Notes under the pieces: generated by a model
Seen by the model: only the letters and a program-made list of their open reading frames with translations
Told to the model about the DNA's origin: nothing
Database searches by the model: none
Translations under genes and position numbers: made by a program
Assembly (NCBI RefSeq): GCF_003752415.1
Contig: NZ_RKHG01000001.1
Coordinates: 2,294,001-2,358,000 of the forward strand
Direction: 5' to 3'
DNA length: 64,000 nucleotides
DNA from: Luteococcus japonicus
Lineage (GTDB): Bacteria > Actinomycetota > Actinomycetes > Propionibacteriales > Propionibacteriaceae
Shown: in pieces, positions 1 through 9,511 of the stretch
How positions within the stretch are numbered: the first letter of the stretch is position 1
Layout of the letters: every line of letters begins with the position of its first letter

Positions 1-1107
1 GCCATCTTCGCCACCCTCTTCGGCTCTGCCACCTCGCTGGGCCTGGGCGCGCTGCAGATCGCCGAGGGCGCCAAGATCGTCGGCTGGCTCGACGAGGCCA
101 CCAACAAGTTCCTGGTGGTGCTGATCACCGTACTGACCATCTGCTTCATCCTGTCCGCCGTCTCCGGCGTCGGCAAGGGCATCCAGTACCTGTCGAACAT
201 CAACATGGTGCTGGCCCTGGTGCTGGCCCTGTTCGTCTTCGTCGTCGGCCCCACCGTCTTCATCCTCAACCTCATCCCGTCCACCCTGGGTACCTATCTG
301 CAGGACCTGATGATGATGAGCGCCCGCACCGGCGTCAGCGGCGGGGACAAGACCTCCGACTGGCTGGCCGGCTGGACCATCTTCTACTGGGCCTGGTGGG
401 TCAGCTGGACCCCCTTCGTGGGCATGTTCATCGCCCGCATCTCCAAGGGCCGCACCATTCGCCAGTTCGTCTCCGGTGTGCTGCTGGTGCCGTCCGTGGT
501 GAGCCTGGTCTGGTTCGCCATCTTCGGTGGCGCCGCCATCAACTCTGAGCGGATCGGCGCCAAGCTCAGCGAGGCCGGCTCCTCCGAGGCCATGCTCTTC
601 GCCCTGCTGGACACCATGCCGTGGGCCAAGGTCACCTCCGTGCTGGTCATGGTCCTGGTGGGCATCTTCTTCGTCTCCGGCGCCGACGCCGCCTCCATCG
701 TGATGGGCACCCTGAGCGAGAACGGCACCATCGAGCCGTCGCGGTGGAGCGTCATCTTCTGGGGCATCGCCACCGGCGCCGTCGCCGCCATCATGCTGGT
801 CACCGGCGGTTCCGATGCGCTGGGCGGCCTGCAACAGATCATCATCGTCGCCGGTCTGCCCTTCATGGTGATCATGATCGGCATGGCCATCGCGCTGGTG
901 AAGGACCTGGCGCGGGACCCGATGATCGTGCGTGGCCAGTACGCCAAGGCTGCGGTGGAGAAGGCCATTGTCGAGGGCGTCACGGCCCACGGGGACGACT
1001 TCCACTTCGCGGTGGAACCCACGGCTCCCGGTGAGGGTGCCGGCTCCATGGTGGACACCTCCACCATGGAGGTCGTCACCGATGAGACCGAGGACCCGCG
1101 GGTCTGA
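1..1107 (+). CDS. BCCT family transporter, 3' part (start outside window)
   Basis: The open frame runs in from the first base, so the N-terminus is missing; 368 residues remain. It is a polytopic membrane protein of the betaine/carnitine/choline transporter family, which imports quaternary ammonium osmolytes with Na+ or H+. The family signature is clear: a Trp-rich segment TIFYWAWWVSWTPFVGMFIA at about residues 129-148 followed by RISKGRTIRQF. At least six further hydrophobic helices and a charged cytoplasmic tail rich in Asp, Glu and Thr follow. Substrate cannot be told from this part. A strong hairpin terminator follows the stop codon. Confidence 0.93.
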   Translation, partial: AIFATLFGSATSLGLGALQIAEGAKIVGWLDEATNKFLVVLITVLTICFILSAVSGVGKGIQYLSNINMVLALVLALFVFVVGPTVFILNLIPSTLGTYLQDLMMMSARTGVSGGDKTSDWLAGWTIFYWAWWVSWTPFVGMFIARISKGRTIRQFVSGVLLVPSVVSLVWFAIFGGAAINSERIGAKLSEAGSSEAMLFALLDTMPWAKVTSVLVMVLVGIFFVSGADAASIVMGTLSENGTIEPSRWSVIFWGIATGAVAAIMLVTGGSDALGGLQQIIIVAGLPFMVIMIGMAIALVKDLARDPMIVRGQYAKAAVEKAIVEGVTAHGDDFHFAVEPTAPGEGAGSMVDTSTMEVVTDETEDPRV

Positions 1108-1127
1108 CGGTCCTCGCAGCAAGCGTC

Positions 1128-1165
1128 AACGGGCCGCTCGTCCTCTCCCGATGGGCGGCCCGTTT
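1128..1165 (+). terminator. Hairpin terminator after the BCCT transporter
   Basis: AACGGGCCGC pairs with GCGGCCCGTT across an 18-nt loop and is followed by TTCG, without a long T run. It starts 20 nt after the transporter stop codon. Confidence 0.75.
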
Positions 1166-1196
1166 CGCGTCCTCGGGGGACTCGCGCCCCGACTCG

Positions 1197-1286
1197 CCCC
1201 GAGAATCGACCACTGCCTGCCATCCGGGTGCCCACTCCCTGCGCGGCAGCTGATCCTCGTGACGGCAGCGGGGTCGATTCTCGGGG
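1197..1286. repeat. Family A inverted-arm element, copy 1 (90 bp)
   Basis: The left arm CCCCGAGAATCGACC and the right arm GGTCGATTCTCGGGG are perfect inverted repeats of 15 bp enclosing 60 bp. The element lies between the BCCT gene and the nitronate monooxygenase gene, both on the plus strand. It is one of ten copies in the window. Confidence 0.85.
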
Positions 1287-1391
1287 GGCCTGGCGTGAGG
1301 ACCGAGACCATGACCTCCCGCGCCGGACGCAGGCATGGCAGGCTTGCCCCGAGATGGCCTCGCTGCTCACCCGAAGATTCCAGGAGGACCG

Positions 1392-2399
1392 ATGAAACTT
1401 CCGATCGCGCTGCCCCTGATGCTTGCCCCGATGGCCGGTGGCCCCACCAGCCCGGAACTGCTCGCCGCGGTGACCGCGGCGGGTGCCGGTGGCTTCCTGC
1501 CGGGTGGCTACCTCACGGCAGCCCAGTTGGAGGGTCGGTTGGGGGAGCTGTCGGACCGGATGGTGGCCGCGGGCCTGGGGGATTCGCCCCATGGCGTCAA
1601 TCTCTTCGTCCCGGGACCCACGGACAGGCGCCGCGACGAGAATGCCGTGGCCCTCTACTCACAGCGGCTCGGTGAGGGAGTGGGGAGGCCCGATTGGGGG
1701 GACCGGGACCACTACGAGGACAAGCTGCGGCTCCTGCTGGAGGTGCACCCCGTCGCCATGGTCAGCTTCACCTTCGGCTGCCCGACGGCCGAGGAGGTGA
1801 CCGCCCTGCACCGGGCGGGGAGCCGGGTCCTGGTCACCGTGACCGACGCCGAGGAGGCCCGAGCCGCGGCCGCGGTGGGGGCAGATGCCCTGGTGGCGCA
1901 GGGATTCGACGCGGGCGGCCATCGGGGCACACATGCCGTCACCAAGATCCCCAACCGTCGCGATGCCCTGGCCCTGATCCCCGAGCTGACTGGTCTGGGG
2001 CTCCCGCTCATTGCCGCCGGTGGCGTGGCCACCCGGGGCGATGTACAGCGGCTGCTGGCAGCCGGGGCCGTCGCGGTCCAGGTGGGTACCGCCTTCCTCC
2101 GCTGCCCCGAGGCCGGCACCAGCGCCGCGCACCGTGACCTGCTGGTCACGGCCCGGGGGACGAAGGTCACCAGAGCCTTCAGCGGGCGTCCGGCGCGTGG
2201 GCTGGTCAACGACTTCCTGCTGGCCCACGACGACCAGGCGCCGGCGGTCTACCCGCAGGTGGACCAGATCACCAAGCCGCTGCGGGCCGCGGCCGCGGCC
2301 CGGGGAGACTCCTCGCAGGTCTCCGGCTGGGCGGGCACTGGTTGGGCGGCGGCCCAGGAGGTCCCGGCCGCCGAGGTCATCGCGTCGCTGCTGCCCTGA
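1392..2399 (+). CDS. Nitronate monooxygenase-like flavoprotein
   Basis: This 335-residue protein fits the 2-nitropropane dioxygenase / nitronate monooxygenase family, FMN-dependent TIM barrels that oxidise nitronates. Visible features are the N-terminal LMLAPMAGGP flavin loop, SFTFGCP, the DALVAQGFDAGGHRGTH motif with its conserved His, and the phosphate-binding LIAAGGVATRGD and VQVGTAFL segments. The start is set at ATG 1392, because GGAGG lies 4 nt upstream; an upstream in-frame ATG at 1335 has no ribosome site and would overlap unlikely sequence. The gene is convergent with the PAP2 gene, with only 3 bp between the stop codons. True substrate is unknown; many family members are misnamed. 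Confidence 0.88.
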   Translation: MKLPIALPLMLAPMAGGPTSPELLAAVTAAGAGGFLPGGYLTAAQLEGRLGELSDRMVAAGLGDSPHGVNLFVPGPTDRRRDENAVALYSQRLGEGVGRPDWGDRDHYEDKLRLLLEVHPVAMVSFTFGCPTAEEVTALHRAGSRVLVTVTDAEEARAAAAVGADALVAQGFDAGGHRGTHAVTKIPNRRDALALIPELTGLGLPLIAAGGVATRGDVQRLLAAGAVAVQVGTAFLRCPEAGTSAAHRDLLVTARGTKVTRAFSGRPARGLVNDFLLAHDDQAPAVYPQVDQITKPLRAAAAARGDSSQVSGWAGTGWAAAQEVPAAEVIASLLP

Positions 2400-2402
2400 T
2401 CC

Positions 2403-3314
2403 TCAGATGAGGGCAGCCGCGCGGGCGTCGTGCAGCTGTACCAGCCGCAGCAGCACGCCCATCCCCGCCATCGCGACGCCGCACAGGCCGGCCGCACCGC
2501 CCAGATAGGCGATCAACTGCTCGGAGAAGACAGTGGTGAAGACGTCGTCGACCTGCCAGGTGGCCCAGCCGCAGACCGCGGCCACCCCCGTGGCGATGCA
2601 GCCCAGCAGCACCATCAGGCCCGGGACCGCGCGCGAGGGACGATCGGCCTCCGGGCGGGGCGAATCACCCCACGTGCGGCTGGCCAGCACTCGCTGCCGC
2701 AGCGCACCGACGGCCAGGGCGCCGAAGGCCCAGGCAAAGCAGACCAGGTAGGCACCCACCACGTCCGAGGGGCGGTGCCACTGGGCCGCCAGGGTGCCGT
2801 AGCCGAAGAGCATCATCACCAGCGCGCCCAGCATGGCCACCGGTGCGCGCAGGCTCCTGGGTGCCACCAGCACGGCGGCCACCATGGCCGAGCCGGCAGC
2901 GGTGGTGTGCCCGCTGGGGTAGGAGTTGTGGTGCAGACCCTCCCAGTCCACCAGCAGCGGGCGGTAGAGCAGGTGGTACTTCAGGACCCGGGTGGACAGG
3001 TTGGCGGCCGCCACGAGGGCGGCGGCCTCCAGCGCCAGCATCCAGCGGCGGCGCAGCACGGCCACCAGGGCCACCAGGAGCATCACCAACGCGATGGCCC
3101 CCACCGAGACGGTCTCCAGGACCCGCTGCAGGCGGTCGGCGACGTGGCTCTGGCCGATGGCGGCGCCCAGATAGGCGATGGAGTCCAGCAGCTGGCCGCG
3201 GGTGGTGACGACGAAGAAGCGCCACACACCCAACGTCGCCACCCCCGAGGCGAGGGCCAGCAGCAGCGGACGCACCCAGCGCCACTCGCGGGAGAAAGAG
3301 GTCATGGGGGCCAT
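2403..3314 (-). CDS. PAP2 family phosphatase (membrane)
   Basis: The protein has about 300 residues with an N-terminal helix, a periplasmic stretch and five further helices, as in type 2 phosphatidic acid phosphatases acting on lipid phosphates or undecaprenyl pyrophosphate. The family motifs are visible as the SYPSGHTTAAG block (PSGH) and QWHRPSDVVGAYL (HRPSDV, carrying the catalytic His). The first motif, normally KxxxxxxRP, reads KYHLLYRPL. The start could be ATG 3314 or ATG 3305; neither has a good ribosome site. Long upstream extension of the frame is GC-rich shadow. It is divergent from the HtrA-like gene. Confidence 0.86.
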   Translation of the reverse strand: MAPMTSFSREWRWVRPLLLALASGVATLGVWRFFVVTTRGQLLDSIAYLGAAIGQSHVADRLQRVLETVSVGAIALVMLLVALVAVLRRRWMLALEAAALVAAANLSTRVLKYHLLYRPLLVDWEGLHHNSYPSGHTTAAGSAMVAAVLVAPRSLRAPVAMLGALVMMLFGYGTLAAQWHRPSDVVGAYLVCFAWAFGALAVGALRQRVLASRTWGDSPRPEADRPSRAVPGLMVLLGCIATGVAAVCGWATWQVDDVFTTVFSEQLIAYLGGAAGLCGVAMAGMGVLLRLVQLHDARAAALI

Positions 3315-3434
3315 TCTTTCAAGCGGGGCAAGGCATTGGGTGCGTGCGTGACCGGCGTGGCGTGAGCGGGGATTCACAGCTTCCTCACAGCCGATGCCAT
3401 GGGTTTTCGCAGATCCGCCACGTTCACTGGATGC

Positions 3435-5078
3435 ATGACGAACGGTGTCTCCGGAAACAACCACCCCGACGAGTCCACGCGCCGCCTGGACGATGCGGAG
3501 TGGTTCTGGACGCGGGCGGCCTCCGAGGAGACGGCCCAGCCCGAGCCCACCCAGGTCATCCCCGGCGCCGTCGGCGCGCAGGACTCGGTGGAACCGACGA
3601 TCCAGCTGCCGCAGGCCGAGATGCCCCTGGCCCTCAGTGCGGCGATCGGCTCGGCGGCGGCCACCGCCGCCCACCCGTCGGCGCCCCAGCCGGGTGTCGC
3701 GGGGCCCCGTGCCGGACAGCAGGGTGGCCAGCGGCCGACGGGGCCCCAGCTCGCAGCGTGGGCGCCGCCCACCGGTGTGCCTGCCGCCAGCACGTCGCCA
3801 TCGACGGCCCGTCGGTCCGGCGGCCCCAATGCACTGCTCGCGGTCTTCGCGGCGAGCCTGATGACGGGAATGGCCGTGCTCCAGGCGCCTGCCCTGGCCC
3901 GGACGGCCGGTGAGCTCCTGCCCGGTGGCCAGACCTCAATCCAGCCGGCACCGACGCAGGAGGATCCCGGCACCCAGACCGGTGGCACCCAGACTGGTGG
4001 CACCCAGACCGGCGGCACCCAGGACGGATCGGGCACGCCCGCGGAGGAAGAGCCGTGGGATCCTTGGGGCGTCGACGATCAGGACCCGCAGGACGAACAG
4101 GACCAGGAAGACCAGCAGGGCACCACCAACGAGCAGTCGACCGGCGCCTCACAGGCCTCGGTCACCAGTGCGCAGGGCAAGGGCGTGGTGCTGATCGAGG
4201 CAACCACCGCGTCGGGTCGCTCGGCGGGCACCGGCATGGTGGTCACGGACAACGGCTATGTGCTGACCAACTACCACGTGGTGCAGTCGAGCACCGCCCT
4301 GCGGGTACAGCTGGCCAGCAGCCAGAAGACCTACCAGGCAACGGTCGTCGGGCATGACGCCAGCAATGACGTCGCCCTGCTGAAGTTGGAGGGGGCAGAG
4401 GGGCTGCAGACGGTCACCCTCGACGACGACCAGCTGTCCACCGGGGATGCCGTGACCGCCGTCGGCAATGCCAACGGTCAGGGCCATCTCAGCGCCGCCG
4501 CCGGCACGGTGAAGGACCTGACCAGCTCCATCACCGTCAGCAACGAGACCTCGGCCAGTGGCAAGGAGGAGCTGAGCGACGTCATCAAGACCACCGCCGG
4601 TGCGCAACCCGGGGACTCGGGTGGCCCGATGTTCGATGCCGAGGGCGAGGTGGTCGGGATGACCACCGCCGGCCAGCAGGCCAGCTCCGGCATCCGCACC
4701 CAGAACACCACTGTCGCCAGTTACGCGGTGCCCATCGAACGAGCGATGGGGATCATCACCCAGATTCGCTCCGGCAATGAGTCCGGCACGGTGAAGGTCG
4801 GCCCCAATGCCTACCTCGGGGTCTCCGTCCGCACCCTCGACGACGGCAGCATCAGCGTCGCCTCGGTGGTCAGTGGTGGCCCGGCAGCCACAGCCGGCCT
4901 GTCCCGCGGTGACACCATCACCTCGCTGGACCAGACGTCGATCACCTCCCACGCCGTGCTCAGTGAGGTGCTGGCCGGCAAGGAGCCGGGGGACCGGGTC
5001 ACCATGACCTGGCTCGACGGGTCATCGGGTGCTCGGCGCTCCGCAGAGGTGACCCTGGGCAGCAGCCCGATGAACTAG
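3435..5078 (+). CDS. HtrA/DegP-like serine protease with PDZ domain
   Basis: The 547-residue protein has a long Pro/Ala/Gln-rich cytoplasmic segment (about 1-135), one membrane helix near 138-157 (LLAVFAASLMTGMAVLQAP), an acidic linker, a trypsin-like domain and a C-terminal PDZ domain (about 455-545). The catalytic triad is visible: His281 in LTNYHVV, Asp312 in DASNDVALLKL and Ser395 in AQPGDSGGPMF. Such anchored proteases degrade or refold damaged exported proteins on the outer membrane face. The linker contains a tandem GGTQT repeat at 3968-4026. ATG 3435 is preferred; an in-frame ATG at 3399 is possible. Neither has a clear ribosome site. Confidence 0.87.
   Translation: MTNGVSGNNHPDESTRRLDDAEWFWTRAASEETAQPEPTQVIPGAVGAQDSVEPTIQLPQAEMPLALSAAIGSAAATAAHPSAPQPGVAGPRAGQQGGQRPTGPQLAAWAPPTGVPAASTSPSTARRSGGPNALLAVFAASLMTGMAVLQAPALARTAGELLPGGQTSIQPAPTQEDPGTQTGGTQTGGTQTGGTQDGSGTPAEEEPWDPWGVDDQDPQDEQDQEDQQGTTNEQSTGASQASVTSAQGKGVVLIEATTASGRSAGTGMVVTDNGYVLTNYHVVQSSTALRVQLASSQKTYQATVVGHDASNDVALLKLEGAEGLQTVTLDDDQLSTGDAVTAVGNANGQGHLSAAAGTVKDLTSSITVSNETSASGKEELSDVIKTTAGAQPGDSGGPMFDAEGEVVGMTTAGQQASSGIRTQNTTVASYAVPIERAMGIITQIRSGNESGTVKVGPNAYLGVSVRTLDDGSISVASVVSGGPAATAGLSRGDTITSLDQTSITSHAVLSEVLAGKEPGDRVTMTWLDGSSGARRSAEVTLGSSPMN
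3968..4026 (+). repeat. 15-bp tandem repeat encoding GGTQT
   Basis: Four near-identical units of GGCACCCAGACCGGT encode GTQTGGTQTGG in the linker between the membrane helix and the protease domain. Copy number changes would keep the frame and only alter spacer length. Confidence 0.8.
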
Positions 5079-5176
5079 TCAGCGGTCTGCCCGGGTCCCG
5101 CACCGTCACCTTCGTCCGAGGCCACGTGACTGGTCCTGGGTGGACCCAGCGCACCGATATCGTCCGAGGCGTGGGG

Positions 5177-5686
5177 GTGAGACAGTCCGGGCGGGCACAG
5201 CGGGAGGCCAGGGTGCTGGCCGCTGCGCGTGACCTGTTCACCGCCCAGGGCTACGATCCCCTGCTGGCCAAGATGTTCGGAGAGGACGAGAGCATCGCCT
5301 TCCTGGGCAGGATCGCCCGGATCGAGGCCTGTCCGCCGAGCGACAGGGACTTCGCCGGGGAGGTCCACACCATGTTCGACCCCTGGTACGAGAGTGTCCG
5401 ACGCCAACCCACCCTGGTGCGCACCTTCCTGCTCGACGGCCTTCCTCCCGGGACGGGGCGTAGCGAGGAGCGGCGCAGGGAGGATGCCGCTGTGGTGGAC
5501 GCCATCTGCATGCGGCTGCTCACACGGCACCCGAGCCTGGACCACCACCGGGCCCGCAACCTGTCCTACGCGGCCTACAGCGCCCACGCCGTCGCCCTGA
5601 TTGCCGTGGCCATTGGCAATGTGCCCTTCGACGAGGCACGCGAGCAGGCCCGAGCGGCGGTGTGCACCATCTGTGACCAGGTTTGA
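5177..5686 (+). CDS. TetR-like protein lacking the DNA-binding helices
   Basis: The N-terminus RQSGRAQREARVLAAARDLF is the first helix of a TetR-type regulator, but after TAQGYD (residue 27) the sequence jumps straight to PLLAKMFGEDESIAFLG. The 30 to 40 residues that normally form the helix-turn-helix are absent, while the C-terminal helical ligand domain looks intact. The frame is open throughout, so this is an in-frame deletion, not a frameshift. GTG 5177 has GAGG 7 nt upstream; GTG 5126 is a second possible start with its own GAGG. It may be a defective regulator or an ORF without DNA binding. Function unknown. Confidence 0.6.
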   Translation: MRQSGRAQREARVLAAARDLFTAQGYDPLLAKMFGEDESIAFLGRIARIEACPPSDRDFAGEVHTMFDPWYESVRRQPTLVRTFLLDGLPPGTGRSEERRREDAAVVDAICMRLLTRHPSLDHHRARNLSYAAYSAHAVALIAVAIGNVPFDEAREQARAAVCTICDQV

Positions 5687-5773
5687 GGGCCGGCTGTGTC
5701 CCGAGGACAGCGAACCCGCCACGGGTGCATCATCGTCCAAGGGCCATGACCTGGCCATTGACAAGGAGAAGCG

Positions 5774-6445
5774 ATGAACCTCACCTGGCTGCTGCAGACG
5801 CTGCCCGGGCCACTGGTCTACGTGGCGATCGGACTGCTGATCGGGGTGGAGAGCATAGGCATCCCGGTGCCCGGTGAGACGGCACTGATCGCGGCCACAT
5901 TGGCCTCGCGGCACCCGGCGGCGGCCTTCCATCCGATGGGGATCGCCCTGGTTGCCAGCGCGGGGGCCATCATCGGCGACTCGATCGGCTACTGGGTGGG
6001 CCGGGAGAAGGGCAACCAACTGCTGGGGTGGATGGTGCGTCGGTTCCCCCACCACGTCACCCCGGCACACCTGGGGTGGGCCCGGGAGTTGATGGGCAGC
6101 TACGGCTCGGGAGCGGTCTTTGGCGGCCGCTTCGTCGCCCTGCTGCGGATGCTGGCGGGGCCCCTGGCCGGGACGATGGGCATGCACTACCCCACCTTCC
6201 TGGCGGCCAATGCCGCGGGAGGGATCCTGTGGGCCGGCGGCACCGTCGGAGTGCTCTGGGTGCTGGGGGAGGTGGCCCAGACCTGGCTGTCCCGGGCCGG
6301 CTGGATCGTGCTCGCCGGGCTGCTCGTCGCCGTCCTGCTGGGCTCCCGCAAGATCAACTCGACCATGCAGGCCAGGGTCCGGGCCTATGCTGAAGCCCAT
6401 CCCGAGGAGATGGCCGACTGGAAGGCCACGCAGGCAGGAGAGTGA
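5774..6445 (+). CDS. DedA family membrane protein
   Basis: This 223-residue protein has the DedA (SNARE-associated) layout: a re-entrant segment with IPVPGETALIAA, then GDSIGYWVGRE, then FGGRFVALLRMLAGPLAG with the conserved Arg residues, and two C-terminal helices. The family includes undecaprenyl phosphate and phospholipid flippases, and supports membrane homeostasis. The start is ATG 5774 behind AAGGAG. Its stop overlaps the ribosome site region of the response regulator (2 bp between the stop codon and ATG 6448), so the two are probably co-transcribed. Confidence 0.9.
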   Translation: MNLTWLLQTLPGPLVYVAIGLLIGVESIGIPVPGETALIAATLASRHPAAAFHPMGIALVASAGAIIGDSIGYWVGREKGNQLLGWMVRRFPHHVTPAHLGWARELMGSYGSGAVFGGRFVALLRMLAGPLAGTMGMHYPTFLAANAAGGILWAGGTVGVLWVLGEVAQTWLSRAGWIVLAGLLVAVLLGSRKINSTMQARVRAYAEAHPEEMADWKATQAGE

Positions 6446-6447
6446 CG

Positions 6448-7119
<672 letters not shown>

Positions 7120-7203
7120 GCCGCCGTGTCGGCCGCAGGTTGATCCCACCTCATCCCTGCGGCCGACAGCCCTTGCACCCGCCAAGGTGCGATGATTGCA
7201 TGG

Positions 7204-8082
7204 ATGACTACGCCAGACACCCCATCGTTGGTTGAGCGACGGCCCCACGAGCAGCGGTGGTTCCTGCGTCTGGGCGGGCGGGACCACGTGGCCACCACGA
7301 GTGGCCGGATCACCACCCACGTCGAGCTGCGCCGCGACGGCGAGCTGCTGCTGCACAAGGACACCCTCGAGACCCGGACCACGCTCACCTGCGACGAGGG
7401 ATCCGTGCCTGGGCTGGAGGCCGACCTGCGCCGGACCCGGACCGGGCGCGTCAAGCGCGTCACCCTGCGCATCGATGGCCGCGAGGTGGACTTGGAGCCG
7501 GAGGCCGGATCGCCTGCCGCCCGACGGCTGACGCGGGAACGGCGCCACCCGTGGGCCTACGCGTCGCTCGACGTGCTGGTGGCCGTCGTCGGGGTGCTGC
7601 TGCCCCTGCTGGGGATCGGTGCCCTCATCAAGCTGCTGCTCGCGCCCGTCATCGCATGGCTGCTGGGGCTGCTGCCGGACTGGCACCTGCCGCGGATCCC
7701 GTGGCCGGACATCGACTGGCCAGACATCCCCTGGCCGCACCTCGACTTCTCCTGGATCCCGGACTGGACCCCGCCGTGGTGGTTCATCTGGTTCTTCGAC
7801 CACCTGGGGCAGGTCAAACCCGTCCTCTTTGCGCTGGTCATCGCCGTCTATGAGGTCCGCCGGCGACGTAGGCAGGACCAGGAGAAGAAGGACCCGGAGG
7901 CGCTGGAACGCGAGGAACTGCTCGAACGTCTGGCACGGGCCATGCAGCAGGTGGCCGGAGGCTCAGCGCGGGCCGGGGAGCGTGACCACGAAACGGGCCC
8001 CACCCATCTCCGACCCGTCGACACGGATCGTTCCGCCGTGGGCCGTGACGATCTGGTGGACGATCGCCAGACCCAACCCTGA
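7204..8082 (+). CDS. Trp/Pro-rich membrane protein of unknown function
   Basis: No family was recognised. The 292 residues comprise a beta-rich N-terminal domain (about 15-105), a long hydrophobic segment (about 118-155), a striking Trp-Pro run containing WPDIDWPDIPWPHLDF and IPDWTPPWWFIWFF, then one more helix and a basic, charged tail. The last 40 codons lie antisense to the ATPase domain of the histidine kinase, so the tail looks like a recent extension. ATG 7204 is chosen because GATGAT at 7191-7196 is a leaderless-type -10 site; ATG 7192 is possible. It sits between a regulator and a kinase and may be linked to their signal. Confidence 0.65.
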   Translation: MTTPDTPSLVERRPHEQRWFLRLGGRDHVATTSGRITTHVELRRDGELLLHKDTLETRTTLTCDEGSVPGLEADLRRTRTGRVKRVTLRIDGREVDLEPEAGSPAARRLTRERRHPWAYASLDVLVAVVGVLLPLLGIGALIKLLLAPVIAWLLGLLPDWHLPRIPWPDIDWPDIPWPHLDFSWIPDWTPPWWFIWFFDHLGQVKPVLFALVIAVYEVRRRRRQDQEKKDPEALEREELLERLARAMQQVAGGSARAGERDHETGPTHLRPVDTDRSAVGRDDLVDDRQTQP

Positions 8083-9348
8083 CCCGCCCTGGTCCCGGGA
8101 CCGCGACTCCTCCAGCCGGACGAAGCGCTCGAAGACGCGCTCCCGGTCCGCGGTGGCGATGCCATTGCCGTCGTCCTCGACCCGGATCATCGCGCCGGCA
8201 TGCTCCAGAGGACGGACGTCCACGTGCACCCGGCTCCTCGCGTGCCTGGCGGCGTTGTCGCACAGGTTGCGCAGCACCTGGCCGATCTGGGTGGGGTCGG
8301 CCTCGATCCGGGTGGCGGTGATCTTGGAGGTCACCTCGACGGTGGCGGTGCGGCGCAACCGGGCCACCTCCTGCGCGGCCAGGTCATCCAGGTCCGTCTC
8401 CGTGATGGTGAGCTCGAGACCCCCGTCGTCGCTGCGCGACAGGGCGAGCAGGTCCTGCACCAGCTCCGAGAGCCGGCTCGCCTCGGTCTGCATCAGTGGC
8501 GAGAGTTCCCGCCAGGTCTCGATCCGGTCATCGGATGCGGCGATCTCCAGGGCACCCGACAGGCTGGCCATCGGGGAGCGCAGCTCATGGCTGGCGTCGG
8601 AGATGAAGCGACGCTGGGACTCGTGCGCCGCCTGCAACCGCTGCAGCATCTGGTTCATCGTGATGGCCAGGGAACGCAGCTCGTCCGGGGCCTCCGGCAG
8701 CGGCACGCGCTCATCGAGCGTCGAGGACGTGATCCGCGAGACGCGGGCATTCATCTCGTCGACGGGGTCCAGCGCGCGGCCACCCACCCACCAGGCCGTC
8801 AGGCCGGCGGCCAGCATCACCAGCGGCACGCAGGCCAGCAGCAGGCCCGTCGTGACGGTCACCGCAGACTGCTGGTCCTCCTGGGAGGTCGCGACGATGG
8901 CCACATAGGGGTCCCCCGCGTGGGTGATGCCCTGGGCCACCACCAGGTCACGGTGCTCATTGCGGTCCCCGGGGCCCCACCAGCGCACCGCCCCCTCCTG
9001 CTCCGCGTCGCCCGGCTGGGGGCGCATCTCGCTCAAGGGGCTGGTGTAGTGGGAGTTCGACGTCCACACCACTGCGCCGGAGCTGTCGACCAATTGGGCA
9101 CGGTATCCATCGTCGAGCTGGAAGCTGGTCATGGCCGCGGGGCCGCGTTCCCCGGCATACGCGGCCGTGCGGTGGGCCACCTCCCGGGCCTGGGTGACCT
9201 GGGCATTGGACAGCGAGCTGGTCAGCAGGTTGGCCAGCAGGAGGATGCCGATGCACAGGGGAAGCGCCACCAGGAGCACGGCGACGGTGGTCAACTGTTT
9301 GCGGATCCCCAAGCGGGTCCAGCGGCCGACGATCCTGGTTCTGGGCAT
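7963..9348 (-). CDS. Sensor histidine kinase, HAMP type
   Basis: The 461 residues show an N-terminal membrane helix, an extracytoplasmic sensor domain (about 40-150), a second helix, a HAMP linker, a HisKA domain with the phosphoacceptor His254 in FISDASHELRSPM, and a HATPase domain with the N box (NLCDNAARHA), G1 box (VEDDGNGI) and G2 box (GGSGLGLAI). It should phosphorylate an OmpR-type partner, most likely the one at 6448-7119. ATG 9348 is preferred over ATG 9364-9366. Its 3' end overlaps the Trp/Pro-rich gene by 120 bp in the opposite direction. Confidence 0.92.
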   Translation of the reverse strand: MPRTRIVGRWTRLGIRKQLTTVAVLLVALPLCIGILLLANLLTSSLSNAQVTQAREVAHRTAAYAGERGPAAMTSFQLDDGYRAQLVDSSGAVVWTSNSHYTSPLSEMRPQPGDAEQEGAVRWWGPGDRNEHRDLVVAQGITHAGDPYVAIVATSQEDQQSAVTVTTGLLLACVPLVMLAAGLTAWWVGGRALDPVDEMNARVSRITSSTLDERVPLPEAPDELRSLAITMNQMLQRLQAAHESQRRFISDASHELRSPMASLSGALEIAASDDRIETWRELSPLMQTEASRLSELVQDLLALSRSDDGGLELTITETDLDDLAAQEVARLRRTATVEVTSKITATRIEADPTQIGQVLRNLCDNAARHARSRVHVDVRPLEHAGAMIRVEDDGNGIATADRERVFERFVRLEESRSRDQGGSGLGLAIVHQIVTAHGGTIRVDGSEMGGARFVVTLPGPR

Positions 9349-9399
9349 GGACCCATCGTGCCGCATCGGGTGCGGCCATATCGCGGGTCTCCCAAGGAC

Positions 9400-9480
9400 G
9401 CTCGGCTTCCTGCGAGGCGCTCGGGTTGCAACACACTCGGATCACGCGAACCCGAGCGGCTGTCACGAACCCGAGCGTCT
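9400..9480. repeat. Family B 19-nt unit array, copy 1
   Basis: The core CGCTCGGGTTGCAACACAC (9419-9437) is followed by two units ending in CGAACCCGA and preceded by one related unit in the opposite sense, all with 19-nt spacing. It lies just upstream of the histidine kinase start. Confidence 0.75.
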
Positions 9481-9511
9481 GGCGGCGGGGGCGGGAGCGC
9501 GGGAGAACAGG

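Noticed and set aside
1197-1286. Family A elements as ordinary transcription terminators
   Set aside because: The arms are 60-70 bp apart, lengths are quantised, no T run follows, and most copies lie between divergent genes where no terminator is needed. A terminator role is kept possible only for copy 7.
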